Shown: positions 54,680 through 64,000, counted from the stretch's first letter. The stretch is 64,000 nucleotides of DNA from an uncultured Collinsella sp. (GCA_900543515.1 UQRW01000003.1:15997-79996); one strand, 5' to 3'. Made by a program: numbers and translations. The notes: generated from the letters alone by a model not told the origin.

Positions 54680-55216
54680 CTATTCCATAGGGTTGAGCAC
54701 AAGGGCAATGCGACCCAATGCCTCCGTGACCGCATGGGCACGAACACACGAACGGTCGCCCTCATAGTGGCAGCGCACAGAGTCCACGACCGGCACTCCC
54801 CCATCGGCGGAACGATGTGCCCAGCCAATATAGAAAGTGCCAGCAGGATCGTCCTCAGTACCACCGCCGGGGCCGGCATAACCCGTTGCGCTCACTGCAA
54901 TATCGCTCTGGTACAGCTCCAGCGAACCCGACGCCATCTCGCGCGCAGTTTGATGCGACACCGCGGTGTAGCGGTCGAGCGTCTCCTGCTCAACACCCAG
55001 CACGCGATGCTTAATCTCATCGCAATAGGTCACCGCACCGCCACGCAGCGCCGCCGAGGCGCCCGGGATATCCGCAATCGTCGAGGCGATCATACCCGCC
55101 GTCAGCGACTCAGCCGTCGAAACCGTCACACCCCGAGCGCTCGCGCGCTCGACGATATCGCGCGCCAGCTCCTCGTTATGTGCGGAAATCTGCTCAAAAG
55201 AGTCCGTCATACCCAC
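54680..55216 (-). CDS. pncC: CinA-type nicotinamide-nucleotide amidase
   Basis: A 178-residue enzyme of the CinA C-terminal domain, which deamidates NMN to NaMN in pyridine-nucleotide recycling. TVSTAESLTAGMIASTIADIPGAS, GGAVTYCDEIKHRVLGV and SATGYAGPGGGTEDDPAGTFYIG are the family signatures. It stands alone without the N-terminal MoCF-like domain of full CinA. It starts 6 bases after pgsA and precedes recA, a common actinobacterial order. ATG 55216 or 55210 are both possible. Confidence 0.92.
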   Translation of the reverse strand: MGMTDSFEQISAHNEELARDIVERASARGVTVSTAESLTAGMIASTIADIPGASAALRGGAVTYCDEIKHRVLGVEQETLDRYTAVSHQTAREMASGSLELYQSDIAVSATGYAGPGGGTEDDPAGTFYIGWAHRSADGGVPVVDSVRCHYEGDRSCVRAHAVTEALGRIALVLNPME

Positions 55217-55222
55217 CAGGAC

Positions 55223-55861
55223 CTAGACCGAAAAGACGATCTTGCGGCAGTTCCAGAAGTACTGGGCGCCCGAGATAACGGTCAAGACAACGGCAACGGC
55301 ATACAGGAAGCGCGACACCGAATAGACACCGAGCAACAGCGACACCGGCCCCAGCTGAAGGCCGGCCATCGCAAAAACGCACAGGTAACCGCAGATGGAG
55401 ACCATCGTGGTTGCCGTCTTGTACTTGCCGAGCTTATCGGCCGCAACGACCACACCGGCCGCACTCGCAACCATGCGAAGGGCGCTCACCAGAAGCTCAC
55501 GGAACAGGATAATGAACACGGACCACACGGTCACCGCGCCAAAATCCAAGAACAGCAGCAGGGCCGAGAACACGAGCAGCTTGTCGGCGATGGGGTCCAA
55601 GAATTTACCGAAGTCGGTGATCTCGTTGCGCGAACGCGCCAGATAACCGTCAACCTTATCGGTGCACGACAGGATCACATACAGAATGAAGGCAGCGGCG
55701 GCGAGCGGGCCGTCGAAGGTGCTCCAATCCGTACCGGCAACACTCGTGTGAGAAAGCGCCGACACGATCATGAACACCGGGATAAAGACGATGCGAACGC
55801 ACGTCACGATGTTGGCGGGCGTCCAGACACTCGTCAGTTCCTTATTGCTCTCGTTAGCCAC
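55223..55861 (-). CDS. pgsA: CDP-diacylglycerol-glycerol-3-phosphate phosphatidyltransferase
   Basis: A 212-residue integral membrane enzyme that makes phosphatidylglycerol phosphate. The CDP-alcohol phosphotransferase motif DGxxAR-x8-GxxxDxxxD is seen as DKVDGYLARSRNEITDFGKFLDPIADK. The expected second Asp-Gly pair is represented by CTDKVDGYLAR; the first Asp is Thr-Asp rather than Asp-Gly-Leu, a mild variation. About five helices are present. It lies between rimO and pncC. Confidence 0.92.
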   Translation of the reverse strand: MANESNKELTSVWTPANIVTCVRIVFIPVFMIVSALSHTSVAGTDWSTFDGPLAAAAFILYVILSCTDKVDGYLARSRNEITDFGKFLDPIADKLLVFSALLLFLDFGAVTVWSVFIILFRELLVSALRMVASAAGVVVAADKLGKYKTATTMVSICGYLCVFAMAGLQLGPVSLLLGVYSVSRFLYAVAVVLTVISGAQYFWNCRKIVFSV

Positions 55862-55870
55862 GACGCTCTC

Positions 55871-57220
55871 CTACTCCACAACATGGCCGATAAGCTCATA
55901 GCAGAAGCTATCGGTAAACTCGACAGTCAGAATATCGCCCACGGACGCCTCGCTGGCGTCCAGATGCACCGCGCCATCGGAATCGGGCGCCTGGAACCAG
56001 GCATGGCCGATCAGCTCGGCGCCGTCCTCGGTCTCTTCGATACCGTCGACGATCACCTGGGCGCGCTCGCCCACATGTGCGGCGGTAGCGGCAAAACCGA
56101 GCGACTCGGCCAGGTCAATGGCCTCCTGGGCGCGCTCGAGCTTAACCTCTTCGTCGACCTGGCCCTCCATCTTAGCGGCCAGGCTGCCCTCCTCCTGCGA
56201 GTAGGCAAAGACGCTCGTATAGTCAAACCCGACGGTGTCCATAAAGTCGATAAGATCGCGGAACTCGTCGTCGGTCTCGGTCGGAAAGCCGACCATAGCC
56301 GTGGAGCGAATCACGATGCCGGGGATGCGCTCACGCAGATCGCGGAACAGGTCCTCGAGCTCCTGGCGCGAACCGGAGCGACGCATAGCCTTGAGGATGC
56401 GCGCGTCGCAGTGCTGCACGGGGATATCGATATAGGGCAGGACCTCGGGCGTATCGCGAATCGTCTCGATGAGCTCATCGGTCATGCCCTCGGGCTGCAG
56501 ATAGAGCACGCGGACCCAGACGTTGTGCGGGCGCACGGCCTCGGCGACGGCGCGCAGCAGCTGCGCCAGATTGCGCGGCGAGCCCTCGGCGGCGTCCTCG
56601 TCGGCAAAGTCGGTACCCCAAATGCCCGTGTCCTGGCCGATCAGCACGATCTCGCGCACACCGCCGGCAACCAGGTCGCGCACCTCGGAGATAATGCTCT
56701 CGGCATTACGCGAATGATAGCGACCGCGAATGTAAGGGATCATGCAGAAGCTGCAGAAGCGGTTGCAGCCATCAGAAATCTTGACGTAGGCAACGGCACC
56801 CTCGACGGTACGCTTGACCTGCGGAATATAGGCTGCGATCTCACGCTCGACACCCAACACGCCATCGATGACCGCCACGATGCCGTCCTCCTCGTCGGCC
56901 TTCACAAAGGCAGCGACCTCGGGCAGCTCGTCAGGCAGGTCGTCGCCATAGCGCGACGGCACGCAGCCGCACATGACGATGGGACAAGAACGAACGCCGT
57001 CCTGAACCTCGTTGGCGAGCTCGAGCGTGGTCTCGATGCTCTCGGACGTTGCGGAAGCGAGGAACGAGCATGTATTGACGATGGCGATATCGGCATCCTG
57101 CGGGTCGAATGCTTCCTCGTAGCCTGCGGCGGTCAAAAGAGAACGCATGCGGTCGGTGTCAACCTCGTTCTTAGCGCACCCGAGGGTGATGTAGAGCACG
57201 GAGCCCAACGGTGTATCCAT
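55871..57220 (-). CDS. rimO: Ribosomal protein S12 methylthiotransferase RimO
   Basis: A 449-residue radical-SAM enzyme that methylthiolates an aspartate of ribosomal protein S12. LYITLGCAKNEVDTDRM and VNTCSFL give the N-terminal cluster; CNRFCSFCMIPYIRGRYHSR is the radical-SAM cluster; the TRAM domain ends the protein. The GCAKNEVD signature separates it from the MiaB at 47841. GAAAGGAC lies upstream of the ATG. Confidence 0.94.
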   Translation of the reverse strand: MDTPLGSVLYITLGCAKNEVDTDRMRSLLTAAGYEEAFDPQDADIAIVNTCSFLASATSESIETTLELANEVQDGVRSCPIVMCGCVPSRYGDDLPDELPEVAAFVKADEEDGIVAVIDGVLGVEREIAAYIPQVKRTVEGAVAYVKISDGCNRFCSFCMIPYIRGRYHSRNAESIISEVRDLVAGGVREIVLIGQDTGIWGTDFADEDAAEGSPRNLAQLLRAVAEAVRPHNVWVRVLYLQPEGMTDELIETIRDTPEVLPYIDIPVQHCDARILKAMRRSGSRQELEDLFRDLRERIPGIVIRSTAMVGFPTETDDEFRDLIDFMDTVGFDYTSVFAYSQEEGSLAAKMEGQVDEEVKLERAQEAIDLAESLGFAATAAHVGERAQVIVDGIEETEDGAELIGHAWFQAPDSDGAVHLDASEASVGDILTVEFTDSFCYELIGHVVE

Positions 57221-57247
57221 GTTGGAGAGCAGTCCTTTCGATTGATA

Positions 57248-57745
57248 TTAGCGGTAGTTGGTGAACTGCAGCGGCTGGCCGTAGTCCTGGTCGCGCAGGA
57301 ACTGGATCACGGTCTGCAACGCGTCCTTCGAAGCAGAGGAAACACGCAGCTTGTCGGCCTCGATGGTCACCTTGACCTTGAGCTTTTGATCCTTGATGTC
57401 CTTGTTGATCTTCTTGGCGGTCGCCTGGTCAATACCCTCGACGATATGGCCGAGCACGCGCACGGTGCCGCCCGATGCCGCCTGCGGAGCATCCCACGAG
57501 ACGGCCTTGAGGTCGATGCCGCGCTTGATGAGCTTGGAGCTCAGCACGTCGACAATCTGTTTGGAGACAAAGTCGGCCGGGGCGTTTATCGTAAAGAGCT
57601 TGTCGCCCTTCGAAAGCTCGATCGTGGCGCCGGAATCCTTAAGGTCATAGCGCTGGGAAATCTCGCGCGTGGTCTGCTGGAAGGCGTTGTCGACCTCTTG
57701 CATGTTGACCTCGGACACGACGTCGAAGCTGGAATCTTTAGCCAT
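57248..57745 (-). CDS. YajQ-family nucleotide-binding protein
   Basis: A 165-residue protein of the YajQ family (SSFDVVSEVNMQEVDNAFQQ, QRYDLKDS, DYGQPLQFTNYR). Some members bind c-di-GMP or RNA; which ligand applies here cannot be told. GAAAGGAAAC precedes the ATG. It lies between rodZ-like and rimO genes in one run of minus-strand genes. Confidence 0.93.
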   Translation of the reverse strand: MAKDSSFDVVSEVNMQEVDNAFQQTTREISQRYDLKDSGATIELSKGDKLFTINAPADFVSKQIVDVLSSKLIKRGIDLKAVSWDAPQAASGGTVRVLGHIVEGIDQATAKKINKDIKDQKLKVKVTIEADKLRVSSASKDALQTVIQFLRDQDYGQPLQFTNYR

Positions 57746-57771
57746 GATGTTTCCTTTCGCGTACGAGCGGC

Positions 57772-59283
57772 CTAGTAGCTATCGTACGAATTGTCGGTAG
57801 AATCGGTGGGTGTCTGACCGTCAGTTGCGGTATCGGCGCCATCCGTGGACTGGGCATCGGTACCGTCGGTGGTATCGGTACCATCGGTGGTGTCGGTACT
57901 ATCAGAACTTTCACCATTCTCGGAATCAGACGTCTCCTTCTTGGGAACGGTGATCGTCACGCGCGCCACGCCCGAGGTCTTGGTATCGTAACGGACCTTT
58001 TCACCGTTCTTGGTAACGGTGACATCGGAAGGCTTGGACGTGGTGATCTCGATCGAGGACTCGGGCGTATACTCCTGCTCAAAGGGGCCAGTCGCCTGGG
58101 CGCCATAGACCGACTTGCCGTCGACCTTGACCTCAATCCACGCGGTCTTTCCCTTGGCAACGGAGACCTTGACCTTCGTGACCTCGCTCTCTTCCTTCTT
58201 GGCCGTCGTCTTGGTAGCGTCCGAATCAGTCGACTCATCCGTCGCCTCATCGGTGTCTTCGTCCTCGTCGACCGTTTCGGTCTTCTTAGAAGACTTCTTG
58301 GTCGAAGTCTTGGTAGCAGTGGGCGTCTCGGGCGTGTTCTCGGGCGCCGAAGAAGCGCAGCCGCGCAGAAGCACCACGATGAGCACAATCAGCAGCAACA
58401 CCACGGCACCGATGCCGGCGTAGACGATACGCGGATCGAGCCCGTTGTTTTGAGGAGTACGTGATCCGCCGCGTCCACGACTGGAACTGTTGCGGCCGCC
58501 TCCCTGAGGCATACGACCACGATTGCTATCGGAACGGCCGCGATAGCCGCCCTGGCCCTGAAGGCTGCGCTGACCCGAGCGGGGCGCAAGTTCACCGCGG
58601 CCTTGATAGCCACGTTGGCCCGAACGCGGAGCCGAAGAGCGCTGGCCATACGGCTGTGATTGAGAGCGAAGACGCGGCGTCACCTGCGTGGTATCGGCAT
58701 CCGCATAGCCACCGCGAGAGCGTCCGGTGGAGACACCACGGTGACCGCGATCGGAATAGCCGCCGTCGCCGTAGCCGGCACGAGGGTCACGCGCCACGCC
58801 GCGGGCAGCGGGAAGTGCACGGTCCTCGGGCATCGGCGTACTGCGGAACCGGTCACGCTGTGAGCGAATCTCCTCGCCCGAACCCGTCTCAGTAATATAA
58901 CCGGCCTGCTGAGGACGCTGTCCATAGCGGGTCGAACGACCGCCCTGAACCATCAGGAAGCGCCCGTTATCGACCGACGAACGCGAGTTAACGTAGCCGG
59001 CAGCATCCTGAAAACGACCGCCCTGCTGCGAGGTCTCGCGTTCATATGCCATGAGGTCATCAAAATAAGCGTTGACGACCTCGCGCGGGTTAAGCCCCAA
59101 AAAGCGAGCATAGCTCGAAATCATGCCCTGCGCATAGCCGCGCGGAGGCATCGATGCAAAGTTACCGGTCTCGAAAAACTCGATGATCTGCGGCCTGATT
59201 TTGATGGTGTTGGCGACCTGCTGGATGGAAAGGCCCATCCGGCGACGCTGCTCGAGCAGCATGTCACCAAAGCGTGCAGCCAT
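57772..59283 (-). CDS. rodZ: RodZ-like HTH membrane protein
   Basis: A 503-residue protein with an N-terminal helix-turn-helix (FGDMLLEQRRRMGLSIQQVANTIKIRPQIIEFFE), a long Arg/Gly/Gln-rich disordered stretch (about 110-265), one membrane helix (IVYAGIGAVVLLLIVLIVVL), a Thr/Asp/Glu-rich segment and a C-terminal beta domain (KVSVAKGKTAWIEVKVDGK) like DUF4115. This is the RodZ layout, linking cytoskeleton and cell shape. The final Asp/Thr repeats (TDGTDTTDGTDAQ) are low complexity. It starts on the ftsK stop (TGATG). Confidence 0.85.
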   Translation of the reverse strand: MAARFGDMLLEQRRRMGLSIQQVANTIKIRPQIIEFFETGNFASMPPRGYAQGMISSYARFLGLNPREVVNAYFDDLMAYERETSQQGGRFQDAAGYVNSRSSVDNGRFLMVQGGRSTRYGQRPQQAGYITETGSGEEIRSQRDRFRSTPMPEDRALPAARGVARDPRAGYGDGGYSDRGHRGVSTGRSRGGYADADTTQVTPRLRSQSQPYGQRSSAPRSGQRGYQGRGELAPRSGQRSLQGQGGYRGRSDSNRGRMPQGGGRNSSSRGRGGSRTPQNNGLDPRIVYAGIGAVVLLLIVLIVVLLRGCASSAPENTPETPTATKTSTKKSSKKTETVDEDEDTDEATDESTDSDATKTTAKKEESEVTKVKVSVAKGKTAWIEVKVDGKSVYGAQATGPFEQEYTPESSIEITTSKPSDVTVTKNGEKVRYDTKTSGVARVTITVPKKETSDSENGESSDSTDTTDGTDTTDGTDAQSTDGADTATDGQTPTDSTDNSYDSY

Positions 59284-62060
59284 CAGAATCCTCCAAACTC
59301 ACGATCTTCACGTGCCATCTCGGCGTCGACAGACTCCAACGCGGCGAGCCCCTCCTCGTCCAGCAGGACCTCGCGCGGCTTGGAACCATCGGGCGGGCCG
59401 ACGACACCCTTTTCTTCCAGCATGTCCATAATACGCCCGGCGCGCGCATAGCCAACCTTGAGGCGGCGTTGCAGCCCAGATGTGGAGCCCAGCTGCGATT
59501 CCACCACAATATGGGCGGCCTCCCAGATAAGAGGGTCGTCATCTTGCGGCTCGGCAACGCCCGTGCGAACAACGCCGCCACCAGCCATGGACATGGAAGC
59601 GGGCGCCACGGCAGAGAGAATCTCCTCATGGTAGTCGGGCTCGCTTTGCGACTTAACGAACTCGACGATCTCGTTGATCTCGTCGTCCGAAACAAAGCAG
59701 CCCTGGATACGGCGGGGCTTACCCCAGTCGACTTTGGAGAACAGCATGTCGCCCAAACCAGTAAGCTTTTCGGCGCCCATCTGGTCGATAATGACGCGGG
59801 AATCGATGCCCGTAGCCACGTTAAAGGCAATACGATTGGTGATGTTGGCCTTGATAAGGCCCGTCACCACGTTGGAGCTGGGGCGCTGCGTAGCCACGAT
59901 AAGGTGAATACCAGCGGCACGGCCCAGCTGGGCGATACGGACGATCGAGGCCTCGACATCCTTGCCGGCTACCATCATCAGGTCCGAAAGCTCGTCGATG
60001 ATGATGACCAGATAGGGCATCTTTTGCGGCGGGTTATCGTAATGCTCGAACTCGCCGGCGGCCTGCTTTTCGTTATAGGTCGAAATCTTGCGAACGTTGA
60101 GGCGCTCGAAGACCTTCAGGCGACGCTCCATCTCGGACACGGCCCACTGCAGCGCACTGGCAGCCTGCTTGGGCTCGGTCACCACGGGCACATAGAGATG
60201 CGGCAGGCCGTTATAGCCCGCAAGCTCGACGCGCTTGGGGTCGACCATGATAAGGCGAACGTCCTCGGGAAGGGCGCGCATGAGCAAGGTCGTGATGATG
60301 GAGTTGATCATGACCGACTTACCCGAACCGGTGGTGCCGGCGATCAGCAGATGGGGCATCTTGGCGAGGTCGGCGACAACCGGCGTGCCCTCGGCATCGC
60401 GACCGATGGCAAGCTCGAGCGGACCGCCCTTCACATAGGGAAGCACGTCGCCCAGGTTGACGTTCTGACGCTTGCGATTGGGGATCTCGATACCCACAAG
60501 CGAGGTGCCGGGAATCGGCGCAAAAATGCGCACCGACTGGGCGGCAAGCGAAAGCGCGATATCGTCCTCGAGGCTCGAGATCTTACTCACGCGCTCGCCC
60601 TCACCGGGCTGCAGCTTAAAGGTCGTGACCGTGGGGCCGGCAATCCAGCCGACGACGCGGGCGCTACGGCCAAACTCAAGCAAGGTGGACTGCAGCGACT
60701 CGGCAGTCTGTTCCAGCTCCTTGTCAGAAGACGCGGAGGACGCCGACTGCGGGTTGGCATGCAGGATTTCGAGCGGCGGGAGCTTGAGGCCGTCCTCTTG
60801 GTCGCCCTCGGCATCGGCATTGGTACCGTCCGCTCCCCCATCGCCGGTTGCAACAGAAGCAGCGGAAGCCGTGGGGGCGGAGGCATCGGAAACCTTGGGA
60901 TGCTTTAGGAAGTCAGGGATCTGCGGAGCTGCCGAAACGGGATTCACGGCAAACGGCGGCTCGGACTCGTCAGCCTTGTCCGGATCGTCTTCCATCGAAA
61001 ACTGTCCGGTGACCTGTCCTGCCTTGGCACGGCGACGCGGCAGTAAGGTTGTCTTGGCGGTCTCGAGCGGAGCCTCGTCGTCCTCGTCATCGCCCTCGGT
61101 GAGTTCGATTTCGCTATCGGACCAAGACGGGTCGGGCTCGCTCGTGTTGAGCTTGGGCGCGGCCTTGCCCTTCTTGGTATGGCGGCGCGGCAGCAACGTG
61201 GTCTTGGCTCGCTCGGCCTCCACGGTCTCGGACACATCGACAAACGGGTCATCGTCCTCGTCGTCATCCAAAACCGAATCGACATCGCCACCCATGACCG
61301 TGGTCACGGCGGCGTCAGTTCCCTTCTGACGCAGGATGCTCAGGTGCGGACGGGCGACGCCGGGAACCGACAGGGCCTCTTCGTCGCCCCACGGGCTCGC
61401 ATTGACATCGGCACGACGGCGCTCGGCAAAATCGGCGGCGCGATCGCGTGCGGAGCGCAAAACGCCGCCCACCGAGAAGCCGATAATGACCAGGCCAACG
61501 ACGACAAGGCCCAGCAAGACAACCATGGCAATAGGTTTACCCAGGGCGTTTTGCAAGGTACTTGCGATAAAGGCGCCAATGTAGCCGCCCGAGGCGGAAA
61601 GGTTCTGCGGCGTAAACATGAGGTCACACGAATCGCTCGTGCCCGGCACCATCAGCGACAGGATAGAGACAATGGCCACAAAGACCACGGCGCCGCCCGC
61701 GACCGAGCGAATGTTGAGCGGCGAGTCCTCACCCAAAAAGAGCGTGGCGGCGAACAGCAAGATGACGATCGGCAGCACGTAAGCGCCCAGGCCAAAGCCG
61801 AGGTGATAGAAGCCGGCGACAGCAGCCGTCACGGGCGCCGTTGCCGGCGAAATCACGGCAATGAAGGATGCAATCGCCAAAACGGCAATGACCACGCCGG
61901 CGATATCGCGATTGGCCGAAGGCTCGACCAGGGGCTCGAACTCATCGAACTCGGACTCGTGGCCCTTATTGGCACGCAGATGGGAACCGGCACCCTTCGC
62001 AGATGCCGGTTGGTTGTTGGCCTTATTGCCTTTGGCGTTTTGTGCAGATCCGCGCGCCAA
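59283..62060 (-). CDS. ftsK: DNA translocase FtsK/SpoIIIE
   Basis: A 925-residue chromosome translocase at the septum. Four to five N-terminal helices (about 50-210), an acidic linker (about 230-440), then the motor with Walker A AGTTGSGKSVMINSI, Walker B LVIIIDELSDLMM and the C-terminal gamma winged helix (SQLGSTSGLQRRLKVGYARAGRIMDMLEEKG). The start codon is TTG, 5 bases after the rnj stop, with GGAGG inside the last codons of rnj, so translation is coupled. Confidence 0.94.
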   Translation of the reverse strand: MARGSAQNAKGNKANNQPASAKGAGSHLRANKGHESEFDEFEPLVEPSANRDIAGVVIAVLAIASFIAVISPATAPVTAAVAGFYHLGFGLGAYVLPIVILLFAATLFLGEDSPLNIRSVAGGAVVFVAIVSILSLMVPGTSDSCDLMFTPQNLSASGGYIGAFIASTLQNALGKPIAMVVLLGLVVVGLVIIGFSVGGVLRSARDRAADFAERRRADVNASPWGDEEALSVPGVARPHLSILRQKGTDAAVTTVMGGDVDSVLDDDEDDDPFVDVSETVEAERAKTTLLPRRHTKKGKAAPKLNTSEPDPSWSDSEIELTEGDDEDDEAPLETAKTTLLPRRRAKAGQVTGQFSMEDDPDKADESEPPFAVNPVSAAPQIPDFLKHPKVSDASAPTASAASVATGDGGADGTNADAEGDQEDGLKLPPLEILHANPQSASSASSDKELEQTAESLQSTLLEFGRSARVVGWIAGPTVTTFKLQPGEGERVSKISSLEDDIALSLAAQSVRIFAPIPGTSLVGIEIPNRKRQNVNLGDVLPYVKGGPLELAIGRDAEGTPVVADLAKMPHLLIAGTTGSGKSVMINSIITTLLMRALPEDVRLIMVDPKRVELAGYNGLPHLYVPVVTEPKQAASALQWAVSEMERRLKVFERLNVRKISTYNEKQAAGEFEHYDNPPQKMPYLVIIIDELSDLMMVAGKDVEASIVRIAQLGRAAGIHLIVATQRPSSNVVTGLIKANITNRIAFNVATGIDSRVIIDQMGAEKLTGLGDMLFSKVDWGKPRRIQGCFVSDDEINEIVEFVKSQSEPDYHEEILSAVAPASMSMAGGGVVRTGVAEPQDDDPLIWEAAHIVVESQLGSTSGLQRRLKVGYARAGRIMDMLEEKGVVGPPDGSKPREVLLDEEGLAALESVDAEMAREDREFGGF

Positions 62061-62061
62061 A

Positions 62062-63732
62062 CTAAACCTCCATGACGACCGGGATGATCATCGGGCGAGT
62101 GCGCGTACGGCTCCAGATAAAGTTGGAGAGCGAATCGCGCACGGCTTTGCGAATGGCATCGGAGCCGCTGCTGGTAAAGCTAAACTTGCCCTTCTCGATC
62201 GTCTTCATGATGGCTGCGGAGGCATCCTCGGAGAACTGATCGTCGATGGCAAACGAAACGCCGCGGCCCGAGAACTCGATAGCCTCGATCTTCTTGTGCT
62301 TGAGCGAGACGATGGCAACGGCCGTGACCATACCGTCGTTGGCGAGCTTTTGGCGATCGCGCAGGACGATGGGATCGGTGTCACCGATGCGCAGACCGTC
62401 GACATAGACGACGCCGGACTCGACGGGCGTACCGCGCTTTACGATACCACCGCGCATCTCGAGCGTGTCACCGTTGTCGAGGATAAAGATGTGATCGTCC
62501 TTGATGCCCATCTTACGGGCAAGCTGGGCATGGGCGCGCAGATGCACGGCTTCGCCGTGAACCGGCATAAAGTAGGTAGGCTTGGCCATGGCCATCAGAA
62601 GCTTGAGCTCCTCCTGGCTGCCGTGGCCCGAGACATGAACGAGTGCGCGATTCTTATCCCAGACGTCGCAGCCGAGCTTGGCCAGGCTGTTGACGACCTG
62701 CTGGACGGCCTTCTCGTTGCCGGGAACGGGAGTTGCCGAAAGAATGACGGTATCGCCCTCGTGGATGGAGAGCGTCTTGTGCTCGCCGTTAGCCATGCGG
62801 GACAGGGCCGACAGCGGCTCGCCCTGCGAACCGGTGCACATGACGACGATCTTATCGTCAGGCAGGTTATCGATATCGAAGGCATCGAGGATATCGGCAT
62901 CGTCGATGTTGAGGTAGCCCAGCTCGCGCGCCACGCGGGTGTTGGTGAGCATGGAGCGTCCGGTCACGACGACCTTGCGGCCGCACTTGCGAGCGGCGTC
63001 GCAAATCTGCTGTAGGCGATGGATGTGGCTCGAGAACGACGCGACGAACACGCGGCCCGGGGCGTTCTTGATGGCGTGCAGCAGGTTGGGGCCGACTTCG
63101 GCCTCGGACTTGGTAAAGCCCGGAACCGTGGCGTTGGTGGAGTCGGAAAGCAGCAGGTCGATGCCCTGTTTAGCAAAGCGGCTGATGGCGGCATAGTCGG
63201 GCGTGACGCCATCGATGGGCGTCTGGTCGAGCTTAAAATCGCCCGTGTGCATGACGGTGCCCTGATTGGTGCGAATGAACACGCCCAGAGCGCCGGGGAT
63301 GGAGTGCGTCATGGAGAAGAAATCGAGCGAGATGCCACCGAGATTGACGTGGCTGCCGCCCTTGACCTCACGGAACTTGGGCGCGCGAATGCGGAACTCG
63401 GAGAGCTTACCCTCGATAAAACCGAGCGTCAGCTTGCTCGAGAAGATGGGCACCTTGTTGTTGAGGTCCTGCAGCAGGTACGGAAGCGAACCGGTGTGGT
63501 CCTCGTGGCCATGGGTGACGATGATGCCGCGGAGCTTCTCCTCGTTCTCCAGGACATAGGTGTAGTCGGGAAGCACCAGGTCGATACCGGGCTGGGAGTC
63601 GTCGGGGAACATGAGGCCGGCGTCGACGAGCACCATGTCGTCGCCGCACTCGAAGACCGTCATGTTCTTGCCGATGCCGTCAAGGCCGCCGAGCGGGATG
63701 ATCTTCAAGGGAGATGATTTTTTAGCTGCCAT
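62062..63732 (-). CDS. rnj: Ribonuclease J
   Basis: A 556-residue metallo-beta-lactamase/beta-CASP nuclease with endo- and 5'-exonuclease activity. VTHGHEDHTGSLPYLL (zinc site), the later HTGDFKLDQTP, LLSDSTNA and the C-terminal VSGHGSQEELKLL and PVHGEAVHLRAHA motifs are intact. ATG 63732 is chosen with GAAAGGAAACC upstream; frames extend further but add an unrelated leader. With rny in the same window, both main RNA decay nucleases of this cell are present. Confidence 0.94.
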   Translation of the reverse strand: MAAKKSSPLKIIPLGGLDGIGKNMTVFECGDDMVLVDAGLMFPDDSQPGIDLVLPDYTYVLENEEKLRGIIVTHGHEDHTGSLPYLLQDLNNKVPIFSSKLTLGFIEGKLSEFRIRAPKFREVKGGSHVNLGGISLDFFSMTHSIPGALGVFIRTNQGTVMHTGDFKLDQTPIDGVTPDYAAISRFAKQGIDLLLSDSTNATVPGFTKSEAEVGPNLLHAIKNAPGRVFVASFSSHIHRLQQICDAARKCGRKVVVTGRSMLTNTRVARELGYLNIDDADILDAFDIDNLPDDKIVVMCTGSQGEPLSALSRMANGEHKTLSIHEGDTVILSATPVPGNEKAVQQVVNSLAKLGCDVWDKNRALVHVSGHGSQEELKLLMAMAKPTYFMPVHGEAVHLRAHAQLARKMGIKDDHIFILDNGDTLEMRGGIVKRGTPVESGVVYVDGLRIGDTDPIVLRDRQKLANDGMVTAVAIVSLKHKKIEAIEFSGRGVSFAIDDQFSEDASAAIMKTIEKGKFSFTSSGSDAIRKAVRDSLSNFIWSRTRTRPMIIPVVMEV

Positions 63733-63926
63733 AGGTTCGTGTGGTTTCCTTTCTTCGAAACGGGTCTGGAACAACCGACGGGGCGCTTCTGGCAAACCGA
63801 CCGCCGGGAACGTACAAACATGCATCACAGAGTCGATGCAGTAACTACAGCATCATACCCATTTGCCCACCAACAGACCACCCATGCATCAAAGCCCCAT
63901 CTGAACGGTCTATCCCGTCGGTCTGG

Positions 63927-64000
63927 GGCCATCGGGAGCCGGGGCGGGTTAAGTTTGCTGCTCTACAGTCCTGCGCAAGACGGAAAGCACATTAAGTGCT
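63927..64000. repeat. Type I palindrome, left half (runs off the window)
   Basis: A variable arm ending GCGGGTTAAG, then TTTGCTGCTCTACAGTCCTG, GCGCAAGACG and the inner stem start AAAGCACATTAAGTGCT. The core matches the elements at 21252 and 26630 with new arm sequence. The right half lies beyond the window edge. Confidence 0.7.

Noticed and set aside
54734..57775. A 1013-codon open frame on the plus strand
   Set aside because: It is antisense to pncC, pgsA, rimO and yajQ, which have clear motifs and ribosome-binding sites; GC-rich codon bias leaves the opposite strand open.

Overview
The window reads as a chromosomal segment of a Coriobacteriia gut actinobacterium, most likely Collinsella. 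This rests on GC-rich coding sequence, the gene order rnj-ftsK-rodZ-yajQ-rimO-pgsA-pncC-recA-recX-rny-spoVS-miaB-miaA-hflX, and a recA promoter carrying an actinobacterial/Gram-positive type SOS box. The genus is an inference; no rRNA marker is present.

Layout. 1-0.9 kb: 3' part of an ABC exporter. 1.1-5.5 kb: a LysR-type regulator divergent from an SDR / MFS / Gfo-Idh-MocA catabolic operon. 5.9-12.9 kb: tex, a small transaldolase, a HAD phosphatase and an RlmKL-like rRNA methyltransferase whose RlmL half has lost its catalytic motif. 12.9-17.7 kb: a potassium module (KdpE-like regulator, KdpD-like kinase without the usual N-terminal domain, a small membrane protein, Kup). 17.8-21.2 kb: a nitroreductase and an LTA-synthase-like sulfatase-fold transferase. 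21.2-26.8 kb: a 1362-residue sortase-anchored surface protein enclosed on both sides by an array of about 62-bp hairpin repeats and then a 130-bp palindrome. 26.8-31.2 kb: a flavodoxin-like protein and a two-subunit ABC exporter. 31.7-45.35 kb: an acquired mobile region. 45.35-63.7 kb: a conserved housekeeping block on the minus strand. 63.93 kb to the edge: the start of another palindrome of the same family as those around the surface protein.

The mobile region is bounded by near-identical 25-bp inverted repeats (31688-31712 and 45327-45351), with a third, internal left-type copy at 41191-41215. From 41191 to 45351 lies what looks like a complete IS1595/ISXO2-type transposon. It carries, in one orientation, a transposase, a RelB/DinJ-like ribbon-helix-helix protein and a single-chain restriction-modification enzyme (nuclease, methylase and specificity regions fused). 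From 31688 to about 34.9 kb lies a decayed sister with the same plan but an unrelated restriction-modification enzyme. Between them sit a MobC-like protein, a relaxase, a helicase, a small unknown protein and a class B sortase. The insertion truncates a secreted-protein gene on its left and an acyltransferase gene on its right.

The second theme is intergenic palindromes. At least three families are visible in which long arms differ between copies but stay self-complementary, while an inner core is shared. That pattern points to selection for folding, as nucleic-acid structure or as a mobile unit.
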